Of a stretch of 64,000 nucleotides of DNA, positions 1-12,935 are shown one piece after another. Position 1 is the stretch's first letter. The number at the start of each line of letters is the position of its first letter. The position numbers were made by a program, and so were the translations under genes. The notes beneath the pieces were generated by a model, which saw only the letters and a program-made list of their open reading frames with translations, ran no database searches and was not told where the DNA came from. Source of the stretch: Deroplatys truncata (Eukaryota; Arthropoda; Insecta; Mantodea; Mantidae); NCBI GenBank assembly GCA_030765065.1, contig CM060975.1, forward strand, positions 108,520,094-108,584,093. The letters run 5' to 3'.

Positions 1-740
1 TTAACTGCTTCTTTAAATATTATATATTTATGTTTGCCTCGGCTGCGTCAGTATTATTGTTAGAGACACGTTTCTCTTAGCAGGGTTTTGGTACGACTAA
101 GAATGTAGGCTTACACAGATTATAATTTTACTTCACTCCTTTTATTAATGCTGGATATGATTTAAATAACACTTTACTGATATAGACTGACAGCTGTGAG
201 ATGTTTTTATTAAATACTTGCACTTTTTAATACGTAAACTATTTTCGTATTATATATTATATTTCTTGAGGACAATTTTTGCGTCTGGTTATTAACGCTG
301 TCTGCAGGCAACTGAGCTCTAAATTTGTAAAATTTTCTCCTTTTCAGTTTCTGATTGACTAATCCTACTCCAATAGAATACCTTCATCTAACTAAAGCTT
401 TTTCTGGTTGTTGATTGGCTATTTTATAAACTGACACTAAATTTACATTATTGTTGCCCCAATAATGACTAGTGGCATTTAAACTTTCAAACTCATTATT
501 GCCTCAAGGCTACCTCATTGTTAGCAACTTTTAACTTATTATTCTCACAACTCCTACATTATTAAATTACGTAATACATTCACATAGCATTATTGAACAT
601 GTATACAATAATATAAGCATATGAAATGACTGTTACATACATTTTACAAATTATTACATACACATATTGCTTCAAGGTGGGCTGTTATTGAATTTTTTCA
701 TGTATATGAAAATCATTTAAGTGTTAAAAATACTGCCTCA
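1..740 (+). repeat. Interspersed repeat family A, copy 1 (cut by window edge)
   Basis: This AT-rich stretch recurs at 3720-4477 and 38040-38915 on the same strand and at 7529-8455 and 24166-25192 in reverse. Shared landmarks in order are TGTTTGCCTCGGCTGCGTCA, GTAGGCTTACACAG, two CTGATTG/GATTGGCTA (CCAAT-like) boxes, GACTAGTRGCATT and the terminal TACTGCCTCA. No coding capacity is visible. The outer ends read TG...CA in the most complete copies, so solo LTRs are possible, but no target duplication was found. Confidence 0.75.
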
Positions 741-1097
741 CGCTACGGCGTGAAATACACTACTGGAAGGGTTCCAGTAAGCCGTTATATATTAATATGA
801 AGTTCCAATGTTATTTATCAGTGCCCAACATATCATTTCATTCAGTTTGTTTAATATATATAGTTATTGCTTCTATTTGCTTAAGAATCGTTATTTTAAT
901 GAACAATTCGAAAAAATATATCCCCACATATAAATCATTTAAGGCAGATATGCCAAAGTATGCATAGCGGTTAAAAAGACAACTGGATTTCTTCAAATCA
1001 GTCTTACTTTCTCATCACAGCGAATTGTTAGGTTTTATATTCGTATTTTGTGTAGAGAACTAAAAAGGATAAAAAGTCATGTTACATATTGTTTATT
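741..1097. other. No recognised feature
   Basis: AT-rich sequence between a family A end and a family B start. No ORF of note, RNA gene or repeat was recognised. Confidence 0.5.
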
Positions 1098-1872
1098 ACT
1101 TTCTCTACTACGTATAGTAAATAGGGGAAGTATTGCACTCCAACCAAAAATTCTACATCGAGATTTCACCGGAAATACATGTTTTGAGATTCCTTGAATT
1201 CAAAAAAGGATTTCTGGAAAAAGGTCCGTGTGTGTATCTGTGTGTCTGTGAACAGCATAACTCAAAAACAGAAAGTCGGATAAATACCAAACTAGGTATT
1301 TAGGTTCAGTATCTTTCAAAGACGCGACATAAGATTTTCAAGAAAATCCCCCACCCCAGACTACCTTTATATGGAACATTTTTTTAAAATTTTTATTTTT
1401 TAAAAATAGCTCTAACGGTTTTTATTAAAATATCAGATATTCAAGACACCTTCATGACAAATAAAATGTATATCTTGAATTTTCTGGGAATGTCTCCAAA
1501 AGTCCTCTTCATTCTGAATAGCTTTTCCATAACTGGTAAACCCTAAGAGATAGACAAAATTTTTGTATGCAAAAAAATGTAAAATCTCGTTAAAAAAATA
1601 CAATTTATGCCATATACTTATTTTGTGGAGTGAACCATTTCCGAGGTATACCTTGTTGTTTGTTTAAGTTTTGCAGTACATAAAGTTTTTCTCAAATGGG
1701 AATTCGTTATTCATTTTGCTGTGTGCTGGACATGCAAAGAGAATAGAATGCTCCACATAGCAACCAGCTCTTAAAAGATTTGACTATCGCTTAAAACCTA
1801 CCATATTCCCCTTGCACCTACAAGAAAATTAACAATAAGATCAATGTTTATCTCGATTATGAAGTAGATGGT
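1098..1872 (+). mobile_element. Family B element, copy 1, 3' truncated
   Basis: Begins ACTTTCTCTACTACGTATAGTA and follows the family order: CACCGGAAATACATG, a short GT tract, GAACAGCATAACTCA, TTTTCTGGGAATGTCTCC, CATAACTGGTAAACC, then TTTGACTATCGCTTAA. It stops after the TCTCGATTATGAAGTAGATGG segment and lacks the ...ACACATCAGA end. Non-coding. Confidence 0.8.
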
Positions 1873-1903
1873 TTTTTAGCAGTTGAAAGATGCTTCATGT
1901 TTA

Positions 1904-2784
1904 TCTACCCCACGTATGGGAGCCAATTTGTCGCGGTAATCTCGTGTTATCTATTGTTGAGCGCCTGTTATTGTTTACTACTTTGAATGTTGGGTTCATT
2001 GTCCTCCGGCTAGCTATTATTTTTCAGTCGAGCATATCTCTTAAACAGGGTGTGTAAACGGAAAGGATTTATTACTGAAAGATAACACTTATAAAAGAAT
2101 TTGTTTTTACACTTTTATTTCCGTCACAATTAATTAATTTCACATATTGACTCTTGATACACGCCCGACTGAAACTGTTATATTTTCTAATATCACTTAT
2201 TTGCTACACATTATTAATTCGCGTATTTCACATTTATAACTAACTTTACATCGTGAGAGATTTTGTAGAATTGCGCGACGTATAACGCGTGAACGATTCT
2301 CTTAAACTGTGCGACGTATAACCTGCGAATACTTCTGTTGAACTGAGCGACGTATAACCTTATGAATTATTCTGCCAAACTTTGCGTTACCCGTCTCTGG
2401 CACGGAATTTATACTCCCTCACCCCGATATGTCTAAAGATTATAACCGAGCTGCTATTGGTTAATAAAACGCGCCAACATTAGCGTCTATTTTATATCCA
2501 ATCAAAATTACGAACACATATGCTCTAGGGAAGAAATTCCCTCCATTTCTAAAGAAATGCGCGCTACTCTGACGTTATTTGCTTGCCTCTAATAATTGAT
2601 AAACAACTCACCCCCTCGCTCATTGTTACCCGCTCCTATTGTCAGTTTCAGTGAGGCCGTGTAAACTTATTTCCTAACAATGCTTATAATTAACAAACAT
2701 CCCAAATCATTGTCATACAATAATGTTAATTTATACTACAATCGCTCTGGCATTCACAGTGTTGTGATATAAAATACTGCCTCA
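1904..2784 (+). repeat. Diverged relative of family A
   Basis: Starts TACCCCACGTATGGGAGCCA, like the outer end of family A, and ends AATACTGCCTCA, like its other end, but the interior is largely different. It contains CCAAT-like boxes (TGCTATTGGTTAAT, ATCCAATCAAAA) and a small tandem repeat. The shared ends with a divergent interior would suit two related LTR families; this is an inference. Confidence 0.5.
2262..2385 (+). repeat. ~36-bp tandem repeat, three units
   Basis: GCGACGTATAAC recurs at 2275, 2311 and 2346, each time followed by a GCGAA/TGAA-type segment and a TTCT..TTRAACT segment. Spacing is 36 then 35 bp. It lies inside the family A relative. Confidence 0.75.
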
Positions 2785-3719
2785 ATTAACATAAAGTGGA
2801 TGGAAAATAAGCATTTGTAAAAATATTTTGTACTGGAGTACAGAAATTCACGTGAGTACAACACATTAGATTTTTTATCTATAAAATTAATTTTTGAATT
2901 ATGAATATTTGACGATTTCGCATTCACAAACCAGCGTTTTAGTGTCTAACTTCTGGATTAATCTGTTAATAGCCTCTAAAGGCATATTAGTACCTTGACT
3001 AAGGTTAACAAGAAGACAGCAAACTTCCTTCAGATGCGTAGCTATTAAATGCATAGGAAGCTATGAGGAAAGTAAACATGTACATAACCATTGTTGAGAA
3101 TATTCTGAAGAATACTAAATATTTGTAGGTACCTAACGTATTTAAAGATGCAATTTCTGGATATGCACTTGAACCCATCTTGAAAAATGCAATACTCTGA
3201 GAGAAAATTTCGATCAAGGTATTGGGGATATGGAAAGAAGACAGCATTTTCAGTGCAACATTAAGATGCGAGATTGCTATGGAATGCTATATCGTGAAGC
3301 TCCAGCAATCTCACTAGAAGGAGGGGCAATATGCAGTCACACCTACAAAGGAAAGGCAGAACAAGGTATTAGACTAAGGATAAATGGTTATTGTTTCTTA
3401 AATTAAATATTCAGTAATTTGATACATGTCCACCTGTCAATGCAAGTGCCAACAAATCACCCATTGTCTTGTAGAGGAATCCCCCAGGTCTGAAGGCAAT
3501 TTACCGTGTCCCAGTCCATAACACTACTTACTCTCTTGTTTGCACAAAACAAAAACTAGAGGTGATAGAATGAAGAGCCGATGTAGATGAACAGCTAGAA
3601 GATCATAGAATGGTGCTACAGAAGCCACCTAACATCCTCAGGACATCAAGCTCCCACACACGGACTTCATCAAATTCATCAAAAAGACTTGTATTGTGAA
3701 GCAGTTGTTTATTTATTTG
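2785..3719. other. No recognised feature
   Basis: AT-rich sequence. The longest ORF (3005-3247, minus, about 80 codons) has no recognisable motif and is taken as chance. Confidence 0.5.
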
Positions 3720-4477
3720 CAACACGTATGGAAGCCGATTTGATGTAGAAGATTCTTTGCGTTATTTGCACCACGCTTTGGGCGTCAATTTGAGAATGTT
3801 TGTTGTTTCGCGTATGGAAAAGCCGATTTGAAGTAGTTTGTATTGAAGGAGTTGTATCGTATTTCAACTGTTGGGGAGCCGAACTTGTAGTAGTTGCAAC
3901 AGCACGTATAGTAAACAGTTTCCGGTAGCCTTCGCCCCAATATGTAGTTTTAGGTGGCCTTTGCCCCAAGTTCAAAAAAAAATATTAACTTTGTAATTTG
4001 GCTGTTTCTTTAAGTATTAAATATTTATGTTTGCCTCGGCTGCGTCAGTATTTGTTAGAGACATGGAAGTCTTGGCAGGGCGTGGTGCAACAAGAATGTA
4101 GGCTTACACAGCTTTTTATTAATCCTTGACACAAATTATATAGCACTTCACTGATATAGAGATCTGTGAGATTCTTTTTATTTAATACTTGCACTTTTTA
4201 ATACGTAAACTTATTTTTTTGTCTCACACGAATAGGTAATTAATTTCTCGAGGACACATCTCGCATCCGATTACCATCACTATCTGCAGGCAACTGAACT
4301 GATTTCAACCGCCCAAACTTTGTAGATTTCTGTATTTCAAGTCTCCGATTGACTAATCCTAGTCCAATAGAATACCTTCATTTAACTAAAGCTTTTTCTG
4401 ATTGTTGATTGACTATTTTTTAAACTGTCTCAAAATTTACATTATTGCTGCTCTAATAATGACTAGTAGTATTGCCA
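3720..4477 (+). repeat. Family A, copy 2, truncated by family B
   Basis: Contains the outer part of family A with short internal repeats of the type RGCCGATTTGAAGTAG, then GTTGGGGAGCCGAACTTG, GCCTTCGCCCCA, TGTTTGCCTCGGCTGCGTCA and the CCAAT-like boxes. It stops after GACTAGTAGTATTGCC, exactly where family B copy 2 begins, and does not resume beyond that copy. Confidence 0.75.
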
Positions 4478-4601
4478 TTCTCTACTACGTATAGTAAGTA
4501 GGGGAAGTATTGTATTCCACCCAAAAATTCAATACCGAGATTTCACCGGAAATGTATGTTTTGAGACCCCCGAATCCAAAAAAAGCATTTTTGGAAACAT
4601 G

Positions 4602-4641
<40 letters not shown>

Positions 4642-5427
4642 TGTCTGTGAACAGCATAACTCAGAAATGAACAGTCGGATAAACAACAAACTTGGTATTT
4701 AGGTTCAGTATCTTCCAGAGATGCGACACGAAGGATTTCAAGAAAATCCCCCCACCTCAGATTACCCATTACATGGAACATTTTTTGAACATTTTTATTT
4801 TCTCAAAAATGGCTCTAACGATTATGATAAAAATATCATATGTTTAATATATTTTCATGACAAATAAAATGTATATCTTGAATTTTCTGGGAATGTCTCC
4901 AAAAGTATTCTTCATTGTGAACGACTTTTGCATAACTGGTAAACCATAAGAGATAGACAAAATTTTACTAGTCAAAAAATGTAGATCGCGTTAAAATACA
5001 CAATTTATGTTATATTCATTTTTTGTTGAGTGAACCATTTTAAAAATATTACTTGTTATTCCCTTAAATTTTTCAATAATTATTTTCTCAAATGGGAATT
5101 AGTTATTCATTTTTTGTCCAGGATATGCAAAGAGTATTAATCTGTGGCAAAGAGAATGGTGCTGCACATAGCAACCAGCTATTAAGAGATATGTCTACAA
5201 TATGTCTATATTGTCCTTGCAAATACAAAACAAGGGAACATAGTACGCCTTAAGCGATAGTCAAATATTTTTAGAACTGGTCGCTATGTGTAAAATGTAA
5301 TTCTGTTTGCATGTGAAAGATCGTTTCTGCAAATGTTTATGAATAATATGAAATAGATGGAGAATAAGAATTTGTAAAAATAGTTTGTACAAGAGTAGAG
5401 CAAGTCATGTGAGTGTAAGACATCAGA
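4478..5427 (+). mobile_element. Family B element, copy 2, near full length
   Basis: Runs from TTCTCTACTACGTATAGTAAG to GTCATGTGAGTGTAAGACATCAGA followed by a T run. The internal GT tract (4603-4638) is enlarged relative to other copies, which produces meaningless His-Thr repeat ORFs on the opposite strand. Non-coding. Confidence 0.85.
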
Positions 5428-5777
5428 TTTTTTATTACATTTTCTTGTTATCTCTCTTTCTTTTTTCGCCAAGGTATCACTGCTTTGCACCTCTGCAATA
5501 TAAAGGAATCCAATGAAAGCATGTTTGTTTATGGTGATGCTGCGGTTCCCCTAAAACGCTATGGAAAGTTGCTACCCTTGAAACGAATATTGAAGTTAGG
5601 CTTGTGAGTCACTCAGGAGAACTGCTTTGTTCAGACTACTCAAACATAACTGTTCTAGGGCCAATTTATATCTTCCATATCGCCATCTCCAGAATGTTCC
5701 AGGTTAAATGACAGTCTAATAGTTGTCACAGAACCTGTCTAATTTGTGCCTTTTAAGCGCAGATCAACAACCATTGG
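5428..5777. other. No recognised feature
   Basis: About 350 bp without a recognised gene or repeat, between a family B copy and a SINE. Confidence 0.5.
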
Positions 5778-5985
5778 CTTGCCTCTGTAGTCTGGTGGTT
5801 AGCATGGTAGCATATTAATCCACAGGTCCTGGGTTCGATTCCTGGCTCGAGGGTGGGGATTTTTCTTTAGCCAGGACTATTCCCCATCCTCCATAGAGTA
5901 TAGAAGTGTGAATGTGAGTGTGAATTTAACGAAATCGCCCAAAGTAATACCACCCAACTGTAAAACACCATTGCTGGTGAGCAAT
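5778..5985 (+). mobile_element. tRNA-derived SINE family 1, copy a
   Basis: The head carries an A-box-like TAGTCTGGTGGTTAGCAT and a B-box GGGTTCGATTCCTGG about 36 bp later. A body follows (GGGATTTTTCTTTAGCCAG, GTGTGAATGTGAGTGTG, CGCCCAAAGTAAT) that recurs at 19566-19770. The repeated body and the absence of a complete cloverleaf favour a SINE over a functional tRNA. Confidence 0.75.
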
Positions 5986-6229
5986 TGTTACAAAACAAGG
6001 TGAAAAGGCACCGATATGACCTGAGATGTTAAATGAGGCATATAAATGGAACAAAACAAAAAAGTGATAATTCACATTACAAAATAGCGTACGCTGTAGA
6101 GTAAAACTTAGATTAGCTTTGAATTCAGCATCTCCAGATCTAAAATTCATTGTAAATTTTAAAGAAAATTTCCATGGACCTTAACTTCACAAACCTGTGT
6201 TATTTATTGTTACTGAAGAAATCTTGAAC

Positions 6230-6420
6230 AAAAGTCCGACTACACAAGCATTTTCTTCTACGTAAGATATATAAGAAATTATGGAAAGGTAGAATCACAC
6301 GACTGAAATATTCAATGCCATAGCCGGGATTTGAACCAACGATCTCCAGGTTTCCGTCCGGTTGCTCTAACCACTGAGCCATGGAAACACCGGTACGGCA
6401 TTAAATTCTCCAACTAATTC
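6230..6420 (-). mobile_element. tRNA-derived SINE family 2, copy a
   Basis: On the minus strand an A-box-like GGCTCAGTGGTTAGAGCAAC and a B-box TTGGTTCAAATCCCGGC are followed by GGCATTGAATATTTCAGTCG and GATTCTACCTTTCC. The same unit recurs at 6545, 6722, 25566 and 39886. Confidence 0.75.
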
Positions 6421-6544
6421 GAATTTGTTCTGGTAAACCACAAGGAGATCTCAAATTGTATTGAGATGTCATACCCAATGGCGACTTACAATGTTGTAAG
6501 TACCTACGTTAAGTACCGGGCTTCATAATTCAACTACCATCAGA

Positions 6545-6708
6545 TCAATTAATGGAATTAATTGTTCTTCCACACAAGCCGTGTGTTGGAAAGGCAGAAT
6601 CAGACGACTGAAAAATTCAATGCCATAGCCAGGATTTGAACCACGGATCTCCCGGTCTCCGTTCGGTTGTTCTAACCACTGAGCTACCATGCGAATCAGT
6701 TGGGGAAT
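6545..6708 (-). mobile_element. tRNA-derived SINE family 2, copy b
   Basis: Minus-strand copy with AGTGGTTAGAACAACCG and GTGGTTCAAATCCTGGC, then the body ending in GGCTTGTGTGGAAGAACAAT and TTAATTCCATTAATTG. It lies head to head with copy c, so the two tRNA-like heads can pair. Confidence 0.75.
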
Positions 6709-6721
6709 TTAATGTCGTACC

Positions 6722-6832
6722 GGCAAGTCGTGGTAACTCAGTGGTTAGAGCAACCAGACGGAAACCGGGAGATCCGTGGTTCAAATTCCCGCTATGGCAT
6801 TGAATTTTTCAGTCGTCTTTGTTAGCCAGATT
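6722..6832 (+). mobile_element. tRNA-derived SINE family 2, copy c, 3' truncated
   Basis: Plus-strand head AACTCAGTGGTTAGAGCAAC with B-box GTGGTTCAAATTCCCGC, followed by ATTGAATTTTTCAGTCGTCT and then unrelated sequence. It mirrors copy b across a ~14-bp gap. Confidence 0.75.
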
Positions 6833-7528
6833 GTCCAACAAAGGCTAAAAACTACTTTTCCTTTCACTGAATAAAATTAGTGTCTTTCACTGATGTTACA
6901 TGCTACCGGTTATGTAATCATAAGGCTGTAACTCATCTTTCTCTTAAATGTTCCACTACAAAGAAAAAAATAAATGAAGAAGCCGCGTTATCCAAATACG
7001 CCTTGCTGCCTAGAGTAACCTTTTAATGTCCATCCAAACCAGGAGATGAGGGTGATTATGACAATAAATCATGCTAATGTCCAGAGATGGCAGCGGCAGA
7101 CTTCCAATTTTCTCGTACTGCAATGTTGCTTCGCAATTCATGGGGGAATTTCTTTTCCATGGCCAACTACATGTTTCGCCTTAGGTAAGTCATCGATCAC
7201 TGTTGCAGTGCTCACATAATTTATGCGCATATGCAGATGTCCACAGAGGCAAGCAGGGGGGGTGAGGCAGGTATCTTCAGAAAATCTCAGCAGTGCAGAT
7301 ATGCAGCTGTGGCAGTTGCTAACAATGGACTTCAACATATATTTATATGCATGTCTGATTCTGCACTTTGACAGGAAATAAAACCTTGTAGATCAATCTG
7401 AGTCTCATTTCAAGATGTTCAGAATAAAGCCATCATTACGTCTTCGAGTAAATCAGTAGTTTTACTTTCTCTAGGGCGAAATTATACAAGGTAGATAAAG
7501 TTCGATAAAGATATCCCACTAGAAATCG
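6833..7528. other. No recognised feature
   Basis: No gene or repeat recognised. The 66-codon ORF at 7138-7338 (minus) has no identifiable motif. Confidence 0.5.
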
Positions 7529-8455
7529 AGGCAGCATTTTTAACACTTAAATGATTTCAGTCAAATTATATAATATAAAATATAATAACAGCCCATCTTA
7601 AAGCAATATATGTGTGTAAAAATATATAAAAAGTGTATATTACCATCATTGTATATGTTTATATTATTGTATACATGTAATAATGTTATGTGAATGTATT
7701 ACGTAATTTAATAATATAGGAGCTGTGAGAATAATAGGTTAAAAGTTACTTACAATGAGGTAACCTTGAGGCAATAATAAATTTGAAAGTTTAACAATAT
7801 TAATTGTAATTCTTGGAAGCAATAATGTAATTTTGTGACAGTTTATAAAACAGCCAATCAACAACCAGAAAAAAGCTTAAGTTAAATGAAAGTATTCTTT
7901 TGGAGTAGGATTAGCCAATCAGAAACTGAAATATAGCAAAATTTACAAATTCAGAAGTTGGTTGTAGACAGTGTTCCTAACCGGACGCGAGAAATTTAAT
8001 ACGTATTCAGTGTGAGACGAAAAATAGTTTACGTGTTAAAAAGTCCAAGTAATTAATAAAAAAATCTCACAGCTCTCTCTCTCTCTCTCTCTCTCTCTAT
8101 CAGAGAAGTGTTATTTAAATCGTGTCAAGCATTAATAAAAAGAGTGAAGTAAAATTATAATCTATGTAAGCCTACATTCTTCAGTCGCACCACTCCCTGC
8201 TAAGACATTCATGTCTCTAAAAAATATAAATACTGACGCAGCCCAAGCAAACATAAATACATAATATTTAAAGAAATAGTCAAAATTACAAAGTTAATAT
8301 TTATTAAAACGTTTGGGACAAAGGCCACCGAAAAGTATATTCGGGGCGAAGGCTAGGAAACTTTTTATCATACGCGGTTGCAACTACTTCAAGTTGGGCT
8401 CCCCATCAGTCGAAATATAATACACCTTCTTCAAAATATGCGTTTTGAGGTCAGC
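7529..8455 (-). repeat. Family A, copy 3, reverse orientation
   Basis: Reverse complement of copy 1: starts GAGGCAGCATTTTTAACAC and ends in the GGGCTCCCCATCAGTCG region. It carries a CT dinucleotide run (8074-8098) where other copies have only AGAGAGCTGTGAG. Confidence 0.75.
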
Positions 8456-9005
8456 CAAACCCAAAATTATTGCAAAAAATGCTTAGGCGCATGTGTACGT
8501 ATGTGTGCCTGCATAACTTAAAGTTAAAAAGTTGGAAAAGTACTAAATCTTATACTTAAGTCTACACCTATTAAGGATACGAGACGAAGATTTTCACGTA
8601 ATTTCCTCCACACCAAACCATCCCTTAAAATGCAAATATTTCGTTATTTGTTATTTTCTCAAAATTTCTCAAACAATTTTAATTATTACATCCTATGATT
8701 AAGTTATTAGAATAAAAGTAAACTGTACATCTCTAGTTTTAAGTAGCCTTGAAGTCCTTTTCATTTTCATCACATCTTTGCTTAACTACGAATCTTAAAA
8801 GACACAGATAAAAGCTCATTTCAAGTTAGGTGTAGATTCGATAAGATTTACAGTTTATGTCAACATAAAACCTGTTGTATCATTAACAATATCCCAAATA
8901 TTTCCTGTTCTTTGGTTGAATGTTTCCATGTTTTAAGCAGCACACCCTGGTTAGCATATAATTATCGCCTGATTTGTAAAGAGTTGGCTGTTAAATTATC
9001 TCAGG
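8456..9005 (+). repeat. Old, diverged family B relic
   Basis: Keeps the family B order in weak form: TGCGTTTTGAGG, GCATGTGTACGTATGTGTGCC, GCATAACTTAAAG, GGATACGAGACGAAGATTTTCA, then TTTTCTCAAAATTTCTC. Termini are lost. It abuts family A copy 3. Confidence 0.55.
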
Positions 9006-10700
9006 AAACCAAAAATGAATAAGTATATTTCAATTTAATTTAATTGTTAAAAAACGTATGAATGCAACATACAGAAATAAATATGAACTCTAAACACCAG
9101 TAGGATATTAAAACAATGACACTGCACAGTACGACGGGAAACATAATTGAATGTACTGCATCTTCGTTACTATATTGCTTAAAGGGTATTAACTAAATAA
9201 AGTAATAAAATTTAGTAATAAATTAATAAGAATTAAGCACTAACACTCAGGGAATTTTACTTAGTTCTGCTCTCATCCACACTCCTATTATTAAGTGTCT
9301 CGTTTTAAGCATAAATTGGCCTATCCTCTCCTCCTCTTCCCTGTCTGCCAGTAGCGCCCAACGTACCCATTTCTCTGTATTCGATGTAATAAAGAAGGGT
9401 GATTCTCCATTCTTCCGTGCCCCAATAGATCGTAAAGACCTTTACCCATGATTTCTCCTTTTTGTATTCGGATAAGTTCTCGGCAATCTTTATTATTCGC
9501 TACTCACGAAGTCTAAGCTATGCAAGTCCCTGGTTCATGAGTTTGGTCACTGTTTTGATGCATTACTCCATTTTCCAATTACATTTTAGCTCCGACTGTA
9601 TACTTCCAATGAAATATTTCCCGTGCACTACAAAATGCAGGCGATTCTGAGCTTTCTCCAAACGCTCGTGCTATTTCCCTGATTTCCAAAATTTAAGTTA
9701 TTTTTCATATCCTTGCCGATTTCCTCCTAATCTCAAATATTTATGGCAGCAGATTGTCCACCAATAATTCATAAATGCTCTAATTTTATATTCTACAATC
9801 ATGTATAATTAACTCCGTGGCACAGTAGTATGTTTGGGCCAAGACCTTTCACATGACCGCTACCTTCGTTCTCAAAGGAGTTACATGTGGTCAGTATGCT
9901 CGCTATCCGACCGCTTAGATGCGGTATGCGACACCGAAGCCACTACTTTATCTTCAGTTAGCTCCTCAATTGAATGGTTGCTTACAAAATCGGATTAAGC
10001 ATCATGTTAACAGAATAGAGAAAAATAAATTTTTAAAAATGGCAACAAAACAAATCACCCATAGATTCTAGCATATATAGGAATTTAATAACAATACACA
10101 GTTACACCAGCTGCGCAGTCTCCTGTCTAAAGTGCAAAGTGAGCCTTATGTTGCTATAACAAAACAAAATGGCATGCTTTCAACAAGATGTCATAAAATT
10201 GCAAGCTTTTTATTTCCTAACACAGATATTCTTAAGGTATTGCAGTTTCCACAGAAGATTGTAGCATATAACATTTTTTAAAAGTTCTTGGTTGGCTTGT
10301 TTTTGCGAGCACCCAAGGACCTCACGAGGCTGAGTGCACCTCGTACCACTTCCTGTACCCATGCGGGTAACGGGAATACAATGCGGCCCTATCTCACTGC
10401 TCTAGCAACAACATTGAAAGGGGATGTACCACATATATATGCATATACATATAGACATATAAATAAATATCACACAAGAATTGTACATAATAATTTAATC
10501 CAGCAAGAAAAATGTTAAAATAGTTAGCAGTCAAGTAATGTACAAAGCAGATTGTAACTTAGATAAGTAAGGGACGGGCGAGCTAGCTAATTCCAGGTAA
10601 AAGGTAATTCTAGATACAGCCCACCACCTTTCACCAAGCTAATGAGCAAGGAACTTGAAGCAATAACCAGAAATAGAAAGAGACAGATACAGAAAGGAGA
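9006..10700. other. No recognised feature
   Basis: Low-complexity AT-rich sequence with a slightly more GC-rich patch at 9300-9660. ORFs up to 76 codons show no family resemblance that can be supported. Confidence 0.45.
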
Positions 10701-10862
10701 GAGAGAGATATATTGAATCTGCTTCCGGACGCGTCACTAGGACGTGTGTGCGAAAAGTTTTGGATCAGAATATTCTCATACACAATAAGTAACGCGGTCT
10801 GAGGACCAATTAGAAATGTCGTTACATTTTAAGGCGCGAAGGTGAGTGTCACTAGGTTTGGG

Positions 10863-10905
10863 TATAAAAGAGGGAAAAAAGCCCCAGATTTTTACTCTCT
10901 TCTAG
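10863..10905 (+). promoter_or_regulatory. Candidate core promoter (TATA plus pyrimidine-rich start)
   Basis: TATAAAAGAG at 10863-10872 is followed about 30 bp later by TTTTTACTCTCTTC, a plausible initiator. The setting (10700-11120) is moderately GC-rich with GTCGACGACAC downstream, and could be the remains of a solo LTR. No primer-binding site, paired LTR or downstream ORF was found. Confidence 0.3.
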
Positions 10906-11120
10906 AATCTCGTCGACGACACATAATGATACTCTCTGGACGACGGATGCACGTGTGTGCATATGGGTGGGAAGCGTGTGCAGTTAGATTAGGCTTCTAA
11001 TTTTTATAACGGTGGGAATTGTTGTAGATGGGAAAAGCTACGACCGTAAGTAATTTATTGATAACAAACTACGTTTTAAGGTAAATGCAGTGTATTTTAA
11101 TTTGCTTTACCTACAAAACC

Positions 11121-12935
11121 TTAGATCAGTGAAATTAGTTAGATAGGTAATTTATTAGGAATGGAAAAATCATCAGCCGCTGAGTTACAATAGCCGGAGA
11201 CCAGAACATTGCAGCAGAGGGCATCGACCAAGAGGACCAAGGATTTTCCGCTACAACATCACAGCGCTGGGAAACCCTATTTTTTTGCTATGTGGCTCGA
11301 ATACCCTCATTATTCCGCAGTTGGGTATGCGCCTCTCTACAGCCAGGATGCGACTATCACTATCATCCTATTACCTAACTGAAACCATATCCTGGATGCA
11401 TCATGATTAGCAGGAAGGAAACCTTGTTTTATGTAATAATTTATACAATTGGCTATAAAATAAATATTATGAGCAAACCAAATATTTTACTAATCAATAA
11501 GAATTATTTAATAATTTTCTTCAAAATATAAACATAAATGAAAGTAAACTATTAAGAAACGAAGTTATCATTTAACGCATTCAAAATATACCAATTTCGA
11601 CTTCCCCTTCTTTACAAATCTCCAATTTTCTTTGATCCCTTCCTTTGATTACTAATAGATGACTCATTCACTGATTGTGGTTGTCCCTTACAGACAACTC
11701 CACTGAGAGAAACCTTTCTACAAGTAAACTGCTGATTTATCTACGCAAGGTCTTCATTTCCAGCTCGTTCTGAACTCAAGTAATAAAGGCAGCATGCCAG
11801 GGTTTATTTTAATGGCTTGCACTTAAAATATCACACCATTTTTTATTCTTATATTTACGCCTTAACGACCTGCAGAAGTCACTGAGGTCTGAGCATATAT
11901 TCAATGAAAATAGAATAAATTCTCTACCAGCAGGGGTAACTCATGCATTGTGAATCATTGCCCCATTATGTCTGCGCTCACCTAACAAGCAAGCAACCAA
12001 CTTCTCGTTAAACTCAGGAAAATATTTTCTTTAGAGCCTTCTTTCTTCATGCTCCATGAAGAACGTTACTTTATAGCGTTGCCTTCATATTAGAAGTATT
12101 TTTGAGAACAACATGGCTTTCGTGTAGATTTTTATCGTCCTACAATTTCAGAACATGTACCAGTTGGATTTTGAATTGAATTTTGCATTTCTTAAATAAA
12201 CATGGAAAACATATTAAAATCACGTAGTAATTCCATGTTTACTACAACTATTACTTCTTTAGTAATGTTTTAGGGGCAAGATGGTTATTCATAACAAATA
12301 TACGTACTAGTCGGCCACGATATGAGTGCGCTTGGGTGAGGAAGGCGCCTTTGTTTATTGTTGACAATCAAGGCTAGTAATCATAAGGGAGTGAGGGGCA
12401 AAACGATAGGAAAATGTACAGCCACACAATGAAAACAGCACTACATTTGCAGGCCTCGCCCTCGCTAGTATACACAACTCGGAAATACGGATGCTTTCTT
12501 TACCTGACTGTCCTTCCAATGCCCCGCCCAATTATTTCGTAATTGTTTAGTTCCTCTTCCCACCACACACACTCATATCATGGACGACTAGTACAATTCA
12601 TTTAATTTGAATTAATTCGTTTGTATTATTAAATTAGAGAAATGCTACGATTGAACAAGAAAGATACATATTAAATATCCGATAAGTTACATTCATATGA
12701 CTTCCTCTATCCACCCTCGTTGATTTTTAAAAACATTCAACGATCAAGTGCATAGAATCGTGGCGATATAATTCCAGTGGATTATGTTACTAAGGAAATG
12801 CAGGGTGGCCTATAATTATGTATATGATGTTGTTTGTGATGTATCAAAGACGGCGGTAAAGAAACTAGTAACATAACTTGCACATATAATTGAACATAAC
12901 ACACTCATACCTTTCCTTACAAGAATTTTAATCTC
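11121..12935. other. No recognised feature
   Basis: About 1.8 kb of AT-rich sequence without long ORFs, RNA genes or recognised repeats. Confidence 0.45.

Noticed and set aside
5778-6832. Functional tRNA genes
   Set aside because: A- and B-box-like sequences are present, but cloverleaf pairing is incomplete and each is fused to a SINE body repeated elsewhere.
10288-10518. 76-codon frame with a GC-rich start, considered as a small host gene
   Set aside because: No recognisable domain, and most of the frame runs into AT-rich low-complexity sequence.
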